A stretch of 64,000 nt of DNA. Origin: Compostibacter hankyongensis (lineage in GTDB: Bacteria; Bacteroidota; Bacteroidia; Chitinophagales; Chitinophagaceae). Position numbers and translations under genes: made by a program. Each line of letters begins with the position of its first letter. Position 1 is the first letter of the stretch. The notes beneath the pieces were generated by a model. It did no database searches, was not told where the DNA came from, and saw only the letters and a program-made list of their open reading frames with translations. Of this stretch, positions 32,733-41,026 are shown in pieces. The stretch covers positions 124,001-188,000 of the forward strand of contig NZ_BAABFN010000022.1 of the NCBI RefSeq assembly GCF_039541075.1. Reading direction: 5' to 3'.

Positions 32733-35174
32733 TTACATGCAGTCCACATCCGGAACGATCTGTAATGATTTATAGGGCGGAAGGGACTGCATCCGTATAA
32801 ATTGCGCGCGCAGCACCTGTTTATAGCTTTCCATGCGCTGCAGCGTGCGCGGCAGCTTGATCAGCATTTCCATCAGATAATAGCCGCGTATACGTCCGAC
32901 GGGAGGCACCGCCGGCCCTACCCTGTAATACTGCAGCTCCGCCGGAAGACCTTCAGCCAGCACGGCGGCCGCCTGCCTGACCACTTCCTGTTTTTTGTGC
33001 TTCAGCGTAATCCGCAGCAGCCGGGAAAAGGGAGGATACCCGAACCGTTCCCGCTCCGCAATTTCCACGTCAAAGAAGGCCTCGTAATCGTGACGCACCA
33101 CATACCCCAGCACAGGATGCTGCGTGTTGGCCGCCTGTATGATCACCCGCCCGGGTGTATCCTTGCGCCCGGCGCGACCGCTGACCTGCTCCATCAGCTG
33201 GAACGCCCGCTCATGGACCCGGAAGTCCGGGTAGCTGAGCAGGCTGTCCGCATGCAGGATACCTACTAGGTTCACATGATCAAAATCCAGTCCCTTCACC
33301 ACCATCTGCGTGCCCACGAGAATGTCTATACGCCGTTCTTCAAAAAGCCGGATCAGCTTATGATGACCTTCCCTGCTCCTGACAGAATCCAGGTCCATCC
33401 GCGCCACCCGGGCATGGGGAAACAAGGCCACAAGGTCATCCTCTACTTTTTCGGTACCAAAGCTGCGGGTGACGAGCGTGGGGCTGCCGCAGGCAGGACA
33501 GGCATCCGGCCGGGGATACTGCTGCCCGCAATAATGACAGTGCAGCTTATCGTGATGCTTATGATAGGTCAGTGACACATCGCAGTTGCGGCACCGGGGC
33601 ACAAAACCGCAGGTGGTACATATCATGAAAGGGGCATAGCCGCGCCGGTTCTGAAAAAGGATCACCTGCTTATCTGCTGCCAACGTCTGTTCGATGGCCT
33701 CCCGCAGTTGTGCGGTAAAATGCCCGGAAGACTGGTGATGAAAGGCCGCCTTACGGGTATCCGAAATTTCGATGGAAGGCATGGCCGCGCCGCCGTATCT
33801 TTCCCGCAGGGTCACCAGCCCGTATTTGCCGCGGCGGGCATGATAATACGATTCCACCGAAGGAGTGGCCGACCCCAGCAGCACCCTGGCCTTAAACAGG
33901 GTAGCATAATAAATGGCGGCATCGCGGGCATGGTATCGGGGCGCCGGATCCTGCTGCTTGAAAGAAGGATCGTGCTCTTCATCCAGGATCAGGAGTCCCA
34001 GCTCCTTGAAGGGCAGCAGCAGGGCAGAACGGGCGCCCAGGACGATCCTCGTCTCCCCGGACTTTACCTTTTTCCATATCTCTACCCGTTCATTATTGTT
34101 GAAGCGGGAATGATAGATGGCAATGCGGTTCCCGAAATGCTGCTGCAACCGGCGGACGATCTGCGCAGTAAGGGCGATCTCCGGCAGCAGGTACAGCACC
34201 TGCTTATGTTGTCTCAGCCATTGCTCTATCAGACGGATATACACCATGGTCTTACCGCTGGAGGTAACGCCATGCAACAGTACTACCGACTTTTTCCGGA
34301 AATGATCGTGGATCTGCTGCAGACAGTCCTCCTGTTCGTCATTCAACGTCAGATCAAGCTTTATCTCCGGCCCTGCATTCAGCGGCAACCGGTCCACCGG
34401 CTGCTGCTGTATTTCGAGCACGCCCTTTTCGACCAGGCCTTTCAGCTGGGCCGACGAAGCGCCTGCCTTCTCCAGCAGCTCCCGCTGGCGCACCACACCG
34501 GAGGTATGACGGAGATGAATATACGCCAACAGTAATTCCATTTGCCTGGGCGCCCGTTGCAGCTGGTCAAAGAGCGGCGCCAGCGCCGCTTCGTCGGCAT
34601 ATTCCGGCCGCAGCATCACTATCTTTTCGGTCTTGGGGCGGTACGCCTCCTTCAGCTCTTCATAAATATAGCAGACCTGCTTTTCCAGCAGCCTCTTCAT
34701 GACCGGATAGACCTGCGCTCTGCCCAGCACCTGCTGTATCTCATCCAGCTTCAGCTCCCTGCGGATATGCAGGGCTTCTGCTACCAGGTATTCCTCGTCA
34801 TCCAGTCCGCTGAAATCATCTCCGTAAAGTTCATTGAACAGGAAAACGGTCTCACTGGAAAGCTTCAGGTAAGCGGGCAGCGCTGCATTCAGCACTTCGC
34901 CCTCCGAACACATATAATAACGGCTCATCCACTCCCAGAAAGCCAGCTGAACAGGATTAATCACCGGCTCCTCATCCAGCAGGTAGAGCAGCGGCTTGGG
35001 CGTATATTCTGCCGGCGCTTCCTCATGCAGCCGCTTCACCACCGCCGCATATTTTTTGTTTTTTCCGAACTGCACCGCCACGCGGCTGCCCGGCTGCACC
35101 TCCAGCTCCGGCGGTACGGCATAGGTATAGTTCCGGGGCAGGGCTAACGGCAGTATAACATCAGCAAACGGCAT
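32733..35174 (-). CDS. priA: Primosomal replication restart helicase PriA
   Basis: The 813-residue protein has the N-terminal 3'-DNA-binding domain (MPFADVILPLALPRNYTYAV). A superfamily 2 helicase core follows, with Walker A LLHGVTSSGKTMVY (about 300) and the DEEHD box (about 395). The PriA zinc module has eight cysteines in CTTCGFVPRCRNC and CHYCGQQYPRPDACPAC (about 515-555). The C-terminal helicase lobe has GTQMVVKGLDFDHV and QVSGRAGR. It remodels stalled forks and reloads the replisome. The gene is followed after 41 bases by murB and is divergent from mtaB. Confidence 0.95.
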   Translation of the reverse strand: MPFADVILPLALPRNYTYAVPPELEVQPGSRVAVQFGKNKKYAAVVKRLHEEAPAEYTPKPLLYLLDEEPVINPVQLAFWEWMSRYYMCSEGEVLNAALPAYLKLSSETVFLFNELYGDDFSGLDDEEYLVAEALHIRRELKLDEIQQVLGRAQVYPVMKRLLEKQVCYIYEELKEAYRPKTEKIVMLRPEYADEAALAPLFDQLQRAPRQMELLLAYIHLRHTSGVVRQRELLEKAGASSAQLKGLVEKGVLEIQQQPVDRLPLNAGPEIKLDLTLNDEQEDCLQQIHDHFRKKSVVLLHGVTSSGKTMVYIRLIEQWLRQHKQVLYLLPEIALTAQIVRRLQQHFGNRIAIYHSRFNNNERVEIWKKVKSGETRIVLGARSALLLPFKELGLLILDEEHDPSFKQQDPAPRYHARDAAIYYATLFKARVLLGSATPSVESYYHARRGKYGLVTLRERYGGAAMPSIEISDTRKAAFHHQSSGHFTAQLREAIEQTLAADKQVILFQNRRGYAPFMICTTCGFVPRCRNCDVSLTYHKHHDKLHCHYCGQQYPRPDACPACGSPTLVTRSFGTEKVEDDLVALFPHARVARMDLDSVRSREGHHKLIRLFEERRIDILVGTQMVVKGLDFDHVNLVGILHADSLLSYPDFRVHERAFQLMEQVSGRAGRKDTPGRVIIQAANTQHPVLGYVVRHDYEAFFDVEIAERERFGYPPFSRLLRITLKHKKQEVVRQAAAVLAEGLPAELQYYRVGPAVPPVGRIRGYYLMEMLIKLPRTLQRMESYKQVLRAQFIRMQSLPPYKSLQIVPDVDCM

Positions 35175-35264
35175 GCGGGCGGATTAAGGAACAAACCTAC
35201 AGGATTTTTTTTTCATGAGGGATATGCCCGCCGGGCGGACTACGCTCCGCTGCAGAATTTTAGA

Positions 35265-35272
35265 TACCTTTG
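35265..35272 (+). promoter_or_regulatory. -7 promoter element for mtaB
   Basis: TACCTTTG, an exact TAnnTTTG match, lies 14 bases before the ATG at 35287. This supports the start used here, since the frame also opens upstream of the promoter at 35215. Confidence 0.5.
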
Positions 35273-35286
35273 CAGGCCGATACGCC

Positions 35287-36555
35287 ATGAACCGATCCGT
35301 AGCTTTTCACACGCTGGGCTGCAAGCTCAACTTCTCCGAGACCTCCACGCTGGGCAGGATGCTGGAAGAGGAGGGCTTTGTCCGGAAGCCTTTTGAATCG
35401 GAAGCGGATGTGTACGTCATCAACACCTGCTCCGTAACGGAAAATGCCGACCGGGAGTGCCGGCAGATCGTACGGAGGATCCGGCGCAGGGCCCCGGAGA
35501 GCACGATCGTTGTAACGGGATGCTATGCGCAGCTCAAGCCGGGAGAGATCGCCGGCATCGAAGGAGTAGACCTGGTGCTGGGCGCCGCCGAAAAGTTCAA
35601 CCTGGCCCGCCATCTGAAAACCACGGACAAAAGCGGCGCCGCACGGATATGCTCCTGCGACATCAGCGACCTGCAGGGCTTCCGGGCGGCATGGTCGCTC
35701 CACGACCGTACCCGCACCTTCCTGAAGGTACAGGACGGCTGCGACTATCCCTGCACCTACTGCACCATTCCCCTGGCCCGGGGACACAGCCGCAGCGATA
35801 CGATCGCCGGCGTACTGGAGCATGCCCATACCCTCGCCCACAGCGGGGTGAAGGAGATCGTGCTTACCGGCGTCAACCTGGGCGATTTCGGAAAAGGAGA
35901 TGAGGGAGGACGGCAGAGCAATGAGAATTTCTCCGCGCTGGTGCAGGCGCTGGATGAAGTGCCGGGCATTGAACGCTACCGGATTTCCTCTATCGAGCCC
36001 AATCTGCTGACCGACGATATCATCGCCTTCGTGGCCCGTTCCGGAAAGTTCATGCCCCATTTCCATATACCGCTGCAAAGCGGCTCCGATCGCATTCTCG
36101 GGCTGATGCGCCGGCGTTACCGCCGGGAGCTGTATGCAGAGCGGGTAGCGCTGATCCGGCGTCTTATGCCGCATGCCTGTATCGGCGCTGATGTGATCGT
36201 GGGCTTTCCTTCAGAGTCCGAAGCGGATTTTGAGGCTACCTTTGATTTTCTGCAGGACGTGGACGTATCTTATCTGCACGTCTTTACCTACAGCGAGCGC
36301 AACGATACAGAAGCGCTGCGGATCAGCCCGGTGGTACCGGTTCCGGTAAGACAGGAGCGCAACCAGCGCCTCCGCCAGCTTTCGGTAAAAAAGATGCAGC
36401 ATTTTACGGCGCAGCAGCGCGGGCAAAAACGGCCGGTGCTGTTTGAAGAGCAGCACAAGGAAGGCCTGATGGAGGGGTATACGGATAATTATATCCGGGT
36501 ATCCGCTCCTTACCAGGAAGACCTGGTCAACCGGGTCGTGGAATGGGTGCTTTAA
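35287..36555 (+). CDS. mtaB: tRNA t6A37 methylthiotransferase MtaB
   Basis: The 422-residue protein is a radical-SAM methylthiotransferase. The N-terminal UPF0004 domain supplies the three cluster cysteines in LGCKLNFSE, NTCSVTENAD and VTGCYAQLKPGE. The radical-SAM domain has the CxxxCxxC cluster in DGCDYPCTYCTIPLARG (about 150). A C-terminal TRAM domain follows (about 360-422). It adds a methylthio group to t6A at position 37 of tRNAs reading ANN codons, in the cytoplasm. The sequence KLNFSETST is the MtaB-type variant, as opposed to MiaB or RimO. It is a single gene upstream of tRNA-Val. Confidence 0.93.
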   Translation: MNRSVAFHTLGCKLNFSETSTLGRMLEEEGFVRKPFESEADVYVINTCSVTENADRECRQIVRRIRRRAPESTIVVTGCYAQLKPGEIAGIEGVDLVLGAAEKFNLARHLKTTDKSGAARICSCDISDLQGFRAAWSLHDRTRTFLKVQDGCDYPCTYCTIPLARGHSRSDTIAGVLEHAHTLAHSGVKEIVLTGVNLGDFGKGDEGGRQSNENFSALVQALDEVPGIERYRISSIEPNLLTDDIIAFVARSGKFMPHFHIPLQSGSDRILGLMRRRYRRELYAERVALIRRLMPHACIGADVIVGFPSESEADFEATFDFLQDVDVSYLHVFTYSERNDTEALRISPVVPVPVRQERNQRLRQLSVKKMQHFTAQQRGQKRPVLFEEQHKEGLMEGYTDNYIRVSAPYQEDLVNRVVEWVL

Positions 36556-36671
36556 ACGGCCGGTTCAGCGCATCCGCCTTCCAGAGAAACATAGCTGCTG
36601 TCTAACTCTGGACCCGCTGATTAAGAGTCAGCTGCTCCCGGAATTGAGGGTTGCTGCCCCTGAAATTTTTT

Positions 36672-36701
36672 TTTGCAAAATAGATTTTGCGCTTATCTTT
36701 G
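36672..36701 (+). promoter_or_regulatory. Promoter of tRNA-Val: -33 TTTG and -7 TATCTTTG
   Basis: TTTG at 36672-36675 and TATCTTTG at 36694-36701 are separated by 18 bases, close to the Bacteroidota consensus spacing of about 19-21. The tRNA begins 18 bases after the -7 element. This is the best promoter match in the window. Confidence 0.7.
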
Positions 36702-36718
36702 CAATCCCGTTACAAAAA

Positions 36719-36793
36719 GGGAGCTTAGCTCAGCTGGTTCAGAGCATCTGTCTTACAAACAGAGGGTCACAGGTTCGAACCCTGTAGCTCCCA
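36719..36793 (+). tRNA. tRNA-Val, anticodon TAC
   Basis: The cloverleaf is complete. The 7-base acceptor stem (GGGAGCT with AGCTCCC), the D arm GCTC/GAGC, the 5-base anticodon stem TCTGT/ACAGA with loop CTTACAA, a 5-base variable loop and the T arm ACAGG-TTCGAAC-CCTGT all pair. The anticodon TAC reads valine GTA (and by wobble other GTN) codons. The CCA end is not encoded. A hairpin terminator follows, and a toxin-antitoxin pair lies immediately downstream. Confidence 0.95.
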
Positions 36794-36798
36794 CACCC

Positions 36799-36832
36799 AA
36801 AAGGCTTCGACGTAGATGTTGAAGCCTTTTTT
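36799..36832 (+). terminator. Terminator after tRNA-Val
   Basis: The 10-base arms AAAAGGCTTC and GAAGCCTTTT pair perfectly around a 12-base loop and end in six T residues, directly after the tRNA. Confidence 0.8.
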
Positions 36833-36924
36833 ATTTGCCCTTCCTGGTGTTTCATAATGTTAAAATGGGAAAGTGGACCGCAAATCCCCTTACTTTTTGT
36901 ATCTTTATATTAAAATCAACTACT

Positions 36925-37176
36925 ATGTCTTTACAATATATTTCGGATCAATCCGGTAAACATACGGCAGTGGTCATTCCCATAAACGATTGGAAAAAGA
37001 TGCTCAACAAGCATTCCGATTTAAAGCAACTTGAGAAACAGTCTGCAAAGGACCATCCTGTCGCTAAAAAATATAAGATGGCAGATTTTGTCGGTACAAT
37101 ATCGACTGAAATGGCAGAAACACTTCAAAAACATGTTGAACAAAGCCGCAATGAATGGCAAAACAGCACTTTTTAA
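36925..37176 (+). CDS. Antitoxin of a type II toxin-antitoxin pair (Phd/YefM-like)
   Basis: The 83-residue protein starts MSLQYISDQSGKHTAVVIP. This short beta-strand-rich N-terminus (a strand, a glycine turn, then VVIPINDW) is followed by a helical, charged C-terminal region that would wrap the toxin. This pattern is seen in Bacteroidota antitoxins encoded with PIN toxins. The ATG at 36925 is used because a longer frame from 36835 begins inside non-coding sequence, and a TATCTTTA -7-like element lies at 36900-36907. Its end overlaps the toxin start by 22 bases. The pair is AT-rich compared with its neighbours and follows a tRNA gene. Confidence 0.72.
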   Translation: MSLQYISDQSGKHTAVVIPINDWKKMLNKHSDLKQLEKQSAKDHPVAKKYKMADFVGTISTEMAETLQKHVEQSRNEWQNSTF

Positions 37177-37537
37177 TTGACACCAATGTGTCATTGCAAC
37201 TTTAGGCAATGCCTTGCCATCCAAGGGCCTTCAATTTATAGAAACGATAGACCCGATTATTTCTGTCATCACTCAAATAGAATTGCTGGGATGGCATGGG
37301 GCTTCAGATAAACAGCTTGTTCCATTAATTGATTTTGTAGAAAAGGCCGCTATATTTCCGTTGGAAAGTGATATAATCCAAGAAACCATCTCGCTTCGTC
37401 AAAAATTCAAGATCAAAACACCCGATGCCATTATTGCCGCTACGGCATTGACCCATAACCTCAGTTTATTGACGCGTAATACCGCTGATTTTAAACAAAT
37501 CCCCGAGCTTAGGCTGATCAATCCTTTCGAATTGTAA
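37155..37537 (+). pseudogene. PIN-domain toxin (VapC-like) interrupted by a one-base frameshift
   Basis: ATG at 37155 gives MAKQHFLIDTNV, the standard PIN start with the first catalytic aspartate, but the frame then stops (TAG at 37203). The frame two positions over carries on seamlessly from GTC at 37190 as VIATLGNALPSKG, then QIELLGW (Glu), TPDAIIAATA (Asp) and LLTRNTADF (Asp), and ends at 37537. All four acidic residues of the PIN active site survive across the two frames. Restoring one base near 37188-37190 would yield a complete toxin of about 127 residues. It could be an inactivating mutation that leaves a relic antitoxin, a sequencing error in a short run, or a programmed shift. The intact product would be an Mg2+-dependent RNase. 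Confidence 0.75.
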
Positions 37538-37564
37538 AGCTCTATCCAAAACAGAGAATAGCAT

Positions 37565-39208
37565 TCAGAAAAACAGGGCATACAAGATCAGCAGCAGGAT
37601 CACCAGTATGCAGGAAGCAATAATGTTCCGCTTTCTCCGGCTCGCGCTTTCGACCTTGTAGGATTCGGAGAGGTCTACATGTCCCGCATACCGGAAGGTC
37701 AGACCGTTGAGCTTTTCCTGTGCCGGAGCTGGTGTCAGCACGCTGACGATCATCATCAGCACCAGGGAAAACGCGAACAGCAGTATGGCAAAATGCATGA
37801 AGTTCATCGTGACCATCGTCCTGATAAAAGGATCGGTGAAGGGATGGGTTTTGTGGATCACTTCCAGCACAAAACGCAGCAGCCCCAGCACAAAGCCCGT
37901 CCACAATACGATGCTGGCGCCCCGGGCATTCGCCTTGGGCCATAATAATCCCAGCAGGAACACACAGGCGATCGGAGGGCTCAGGTAGGCCTGTACGCTT
38001 TGCAGATACACATACAGCTGGTCAGACAGGCTGTTGACCAGGGGCACCCAGGCTATGCTGATGAACACCAGCACCACGGTAGCCAGCCGCCCGAAGTTCA
38101 CCTGCTGCCTTTCGGAAGCCTCCGGCTTCCATTTCTTGTACACGTCAATGGTCATCAGGGTGGAGGTACTGTTGAAGCAGGCCGCCAGGGAAGCCAGCAG
38201 GGCAGCCAGCAGGCTGGCCACGATCAGTCCCCGGAAGCCGGCGGGCAACAGGTACTTGATCAGCACGGGATACACATCGTTCGGATGCAGCGTTTTCCCG
38301 GGTAGCAGCAGCCCTTTCTGCTGCAGGGCATAGGCGATCAGCCCCGGCAGCACCAGGATAAAAACAGGCAGTATCTTCAGAAAACCGGCCATGATGGTCC
38401 CGGTCTTTGCATGATCGATGTTTTTGGCCGCGAGCACGCGCTGCACAATGCTCTGGTCGGTACACCAATACCAGATACCCACTACAAAAGGAGCGATGAT
38501 CACGCCGGTCCAGGGAAAGTCAGGATCGCTTACCGGCTTGAACATGCTGAAATAGCCGTCGGGAACATGGCTGACCAGCTCGTGCCATCCCCCTACCCGG
38601 TGCAGCCCGATAAGGGTCAGCACAATGGCGCCCGTAAGCAGGATGAACGTCTGTATCAGCTCGGTGTAGATCACCGCGCTCATCCCGCCCAGGATGGTAT
38701 ACAGACCGGTGGCCACCACCAGGAAGATGGAAGAGGTATACAGGTCCCATCCCATCACCAGGTGCAGCAATATGCCCGCGGCAAAAAGATGTACGGATAT
38801 CTTGGTAAGGATATAAGCCACGATGGATACGGTGCTCAGGTACCAGCGGCTGGAGGCGCTGAACCGTCTTTCCAGGAATTCCGGCATGGTAAATACGCCT
38901 GACTTAAGATAAAAGGGCACAAATACCCAACCCAGGAACAACAGGCAGACGGATGCCGACCATTCAAAATTGCCCACCGCGATGCCCGAGGTATAGCCCG
39001 ATCCTGAAAGGCCGATAAAATGCTCGGTGGAGATGTTGGAAGCAAAAAGGGAGGCTCCGACGGCAAACCAGCCCACGTGTCGGCCGGCCAGGAAATACTC
39101 GGTGGTATTGCGTTCCTTGCGGGCAAAATAAAAACCGATGGCAAAGATGATCACGAAATACACGCCGATGATGGCGTAGTCCCAGAAGCCGAATGAAAAA
39201 TTTTCCAT
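37565..39208 (-). CDS. SSS-family sodium/solute symporter (SGLT-like)
   Basis: The 547-residue membrane protein has about 13-14 transmembrane segments with the solute:sodium symporter fold. Visible signatures are GSGYTSGIAVGNFEW near residue 68, a YTILGGMSAVIYTELIQT segment near 166 and ASLLAALLASLAACFNSTSTL near 345, which lies in the Na+/SSS region. Sequence features favour the SGLT/sugar branch over proline or pantothenate carriers. It imports a sugar or related solute with Na+ across the inner membrane. It is convergent with the frameshifted toxin. No sugar-metabolism gene adjoins it, although the GH78 genes lie 2 kb away on the same strand. Confidence 0.88.
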   Translation of the reverse strand: MENFSFGFWDYAIIGVYFVIIFAIGFYFARKERNTTEYFLAGRHVGWFAVGASLFASNISTEHFIGLSGSGYTSGIAVGNFEWSASVCLLFLGWVFVPFYLKSGVFTMPEFLERRFSASSRWYLSTVSIVAYILTKISVHLFAAGILLHLVMGWDLYTSSIFLVVATGLYTILGGMSAVIYTELIQTFILLTGAIVLTLIGLHRVGGWHELVSHVPDGYFSMFKPVSDPDFPWTGVIIAPFVVGIWYWCTDQSIVQRVLAAKNIDHAKTGTIMAGFLKILPVFILVLPGLIAYALQQKGLLLPGKTLHPNDVYPVLIKYLLPAGFRGLIVASLLAALLASLAACFNSTSTLMTIDVYKKWKPEASERQQVNFGRLATVVLVFISIAWVPLVNSLSDQLYVYLQSVQAYLSPPIACVFLLGLLWPKANARGASIVLWTGFVLGLLRFVLEVIHKTHPFTDPFIRTMVTMNFMHFAILLFAFSLVLMMIVSVLTPAPAQEKLNGLTFRYAGHVDLSESYKVESASRRKRNIIASCILVILLLILYALFF

Positions 39209-39389
39209 AAAAACCGATATAAGAGAACGGAGGTTTTACCCCTTCGGCTTCCCAAGATAATATTTTGAAGACATTGCGTAAAATATTATCATCTCCGGTT
39301 TCATTTTTTTGCTGTAGTTTAGTTCCCCGTAACCCCTGCCCCAGATTATTAAATCAAATACAAAATAATAATACTATTATCATTCGATC

Positions 39390-39605
39390 ATGGAACATCA
39401 TTATTGCATATTCGGACTGGAAAGGACAGATAAGCGGTCCCCGGTCAGCACGGAAAGCGCCTTGCATCTTATTGAATTTGAAAAAATATTCCCGGAGCGG
39501 GAACTGGCGGAAGAAGCGCTGAAATATATCCTGAACAACGAGCCGGATTATGCGCAGTTCAACCGGTTCGATGAGTACATTATTCAGAAAGTGTACACCC
39601 CCTGA
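39390..39605 (+). CDS. Small acidic protein of unknown function
   Basis: The product has 71 residues, starting MEHHYCIFGLERTDKRSP and ending in a helical, acidic region (ELAEEALKYILNNEPDYAQ) and YIIQKVYTP. I do not recognise a family. Codon use and the absence of overlap with other genes make it a plausible real gene. It lies alone between the symporter and the M23 peptidase, both of which are close. There is no signal peptide or membrane segment, so a small cytoplasmic protein is expected. Confidence 0.5.
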   Translation: MEHHYCIFGLERTDKRSPVSTESALHLIEFEKIFPERELAEEALKYILNNEPDYAQFNRFDEYIIQKVYTP

Positions 39606-39675
39606 CCCTCCGTAATTTTATTCCGAATTTAAGCCGGGAGGACATACCACAGCTTTCTTTTTGCCGTTTTACCAG

Positions 39676-41013
39676 ATGAAGAAGTGGTCGTCCCGCCTGA
39701 AAATTATCCGAATGCGCCTACAAAATAAGAAGCTGATCTGGATCCCAGCAGCCATCGGCATCACACTCATTGCAGGAACACTGGTACTCGCCTTTTCCCA
39801 CACTCCCCGCCCTGTAAAAACCACTCCCCCGCCCGTCAAAGCCCCGGTAGCGGTAAAAAAGACCCTTTTCGGACTGCCTGCCGACTCCTTCCGGATCACG
39901 GAAGGCACTATCCAGCGCAACGAGCTGCTGTCCGGCATACTGGAACGTTACGGGCTGGACCGCTCCACCATTTATAACCTCAGCCGGAAATCCCGGCCCG
40001 TTTTTGATATCCGGAAAATGAAGGCCGGCAGCCGCTATCTTGTTTTTTCCTCAAAAGATTCTTCGGCGAAGACGGCGTATTTTGTTTACCAGGCCAACCC
40101 GGTCGATTATGTGCTGTATGATCTCCGGGATTCCATCCGCATCACGACGGGAAAAAGACCGGTCACTACCCGTGTCCGGTCGGTCGGCGGCGCCATCAGC
40201 GGCGGCTCAATGTACAGCTCGCTCGAGCGGCTGAACGGCAACCCCCTGCTGGTACCGCAGCTGGTCAATATCTTTGCCTGGGCCATCGACTTTTACCATC
40301 TTCAGGAGGGCGACTGGTTCAAGATCGTATATGAAGAAAATTATGTCCCCGATGGACCGGCAGGGCTGGGTAATATCAGGTCGGCCGTGTTCTCCCATGA
40401 CGGGGAAAAGTTCTATGCCTTTTATTTTCAACCCGACCCCGGCAAGCCGGGCGCTTATTACAATGAGCAGGCCAAGAGCCTGCGGCAGGCTTTTCTGAAA
40501 GCGCCCCTGAAGTACAGCCGCATCACCTCTCATTATACCAAACGCCGATTTCATCCGGTACAGCATCGCTGGAAGGCGCATCTGGGCACCGATTATGCCG
40601 CGCCAACCGGCACACCCATCATGAGTACGGGTGATGGTACCGTCATCGCCTCCACCTATTCCCGCTTCAACGGCAATTATGTCAAAATCCGGCACAACAG
40701 CACCTACACCACACAGTACCTGCATATGAGCAGGAGGGCGGTGCATGCCGGCCAGCGGGTAAAGCAAGGTCAGGTGATCGGTTATGTCGGCAGCACAGGG
40801 CTGGCCACCGGTCCCCATGTATGTTACCGCTTCTGGAAAAACGGACAGCAGGTGGATGCACTGAAACAACATTTTACCCCTACAGAGCCGGTAGCCGCGG
40901 CAGACCTGCCCCGCTTTGATTCCCTCATGCGGCTCCAAAAAGGAAAGCTGGAGGATATGCCGCTCGATACGGCCGAAGAAGAGCCGGAGGAAGTGCTGGC
41001 TTCAGCCCTTTAA
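39676..41013 (+). CDS. M23-family (LytM) peptidase with an HxC variant active site
   Basis: The 445-residue protein has an N-terminal membrane anchor (about 22-42), a middle region of about 100-200 residues that resembles an OapA/LysM-type wall-binding segment, and a C-terminal M23 domain (about 285-410). The zinc motif HxxxD is present (His302, Asp306 in HLGTDYAAP), and so is the catalytic His350 (QYLHMS). The usual HxH reads H381-V-C383 (TGPHVCYRFW), replacing a zinc-ligand histidine with cysteine. M23 enzymes cut peptidoglycan cross-links or activate amidases as inactive scaffolds. The variant could still bind zinc through cysteine or be a non-catalytic activator. ATG at 39676 is chosen; a TTG five codons upstream is also possible. 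Confidence 0.85.
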   Translation: MKKWSSRLKIIRMRLQNKKLIWIPAAIGITLIAGTLVLAFSHTPRPVKTTPPPVKAPVAVKKTLFGLPADSFRITEGTIQRNELLSGILERYGLDRSTIYNLSRKSRPVFDIRKMKAGSRYLVFSSKDSSAKTAYFVYQANPVDYVLYDLRDSIRITTGKRPVTTRVRSVGGAISGGSMYSSLERLNGNPLLVPQLVNIFAWAIDFYHLQEGDWFKIVYEENYVPDGPAGLGNIRSAVFSHDGEKFYAFYFQPDPGKPGAYYNEQAKSLRQAFLKAPLKYSRITSHYTKRRFHPVQHRWKAHLGTDYAAPTGTPIMSTGDGTVIASTYSRFNGNYVKIRHNSTYTTQYLHMSRRAVHAGQRVKQGQVIGYVGSTGLATGPHVCYRFWKNGQQVDALKQHFTPTEPVAAADLPRFDSLMRLQKGKLEDMPLDTAEEEPEEVLASAL

Positions 41014-41026
41014 GGCAACTGCAGCG

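Noticed and set aside
36719..37540. tRNA-linked genomic island with integrase
   Set aside because: No integrase, no repeat of the tRNA 3' end downstream, and the AT-rich insert is limited to the toxin-antitoxin pair.
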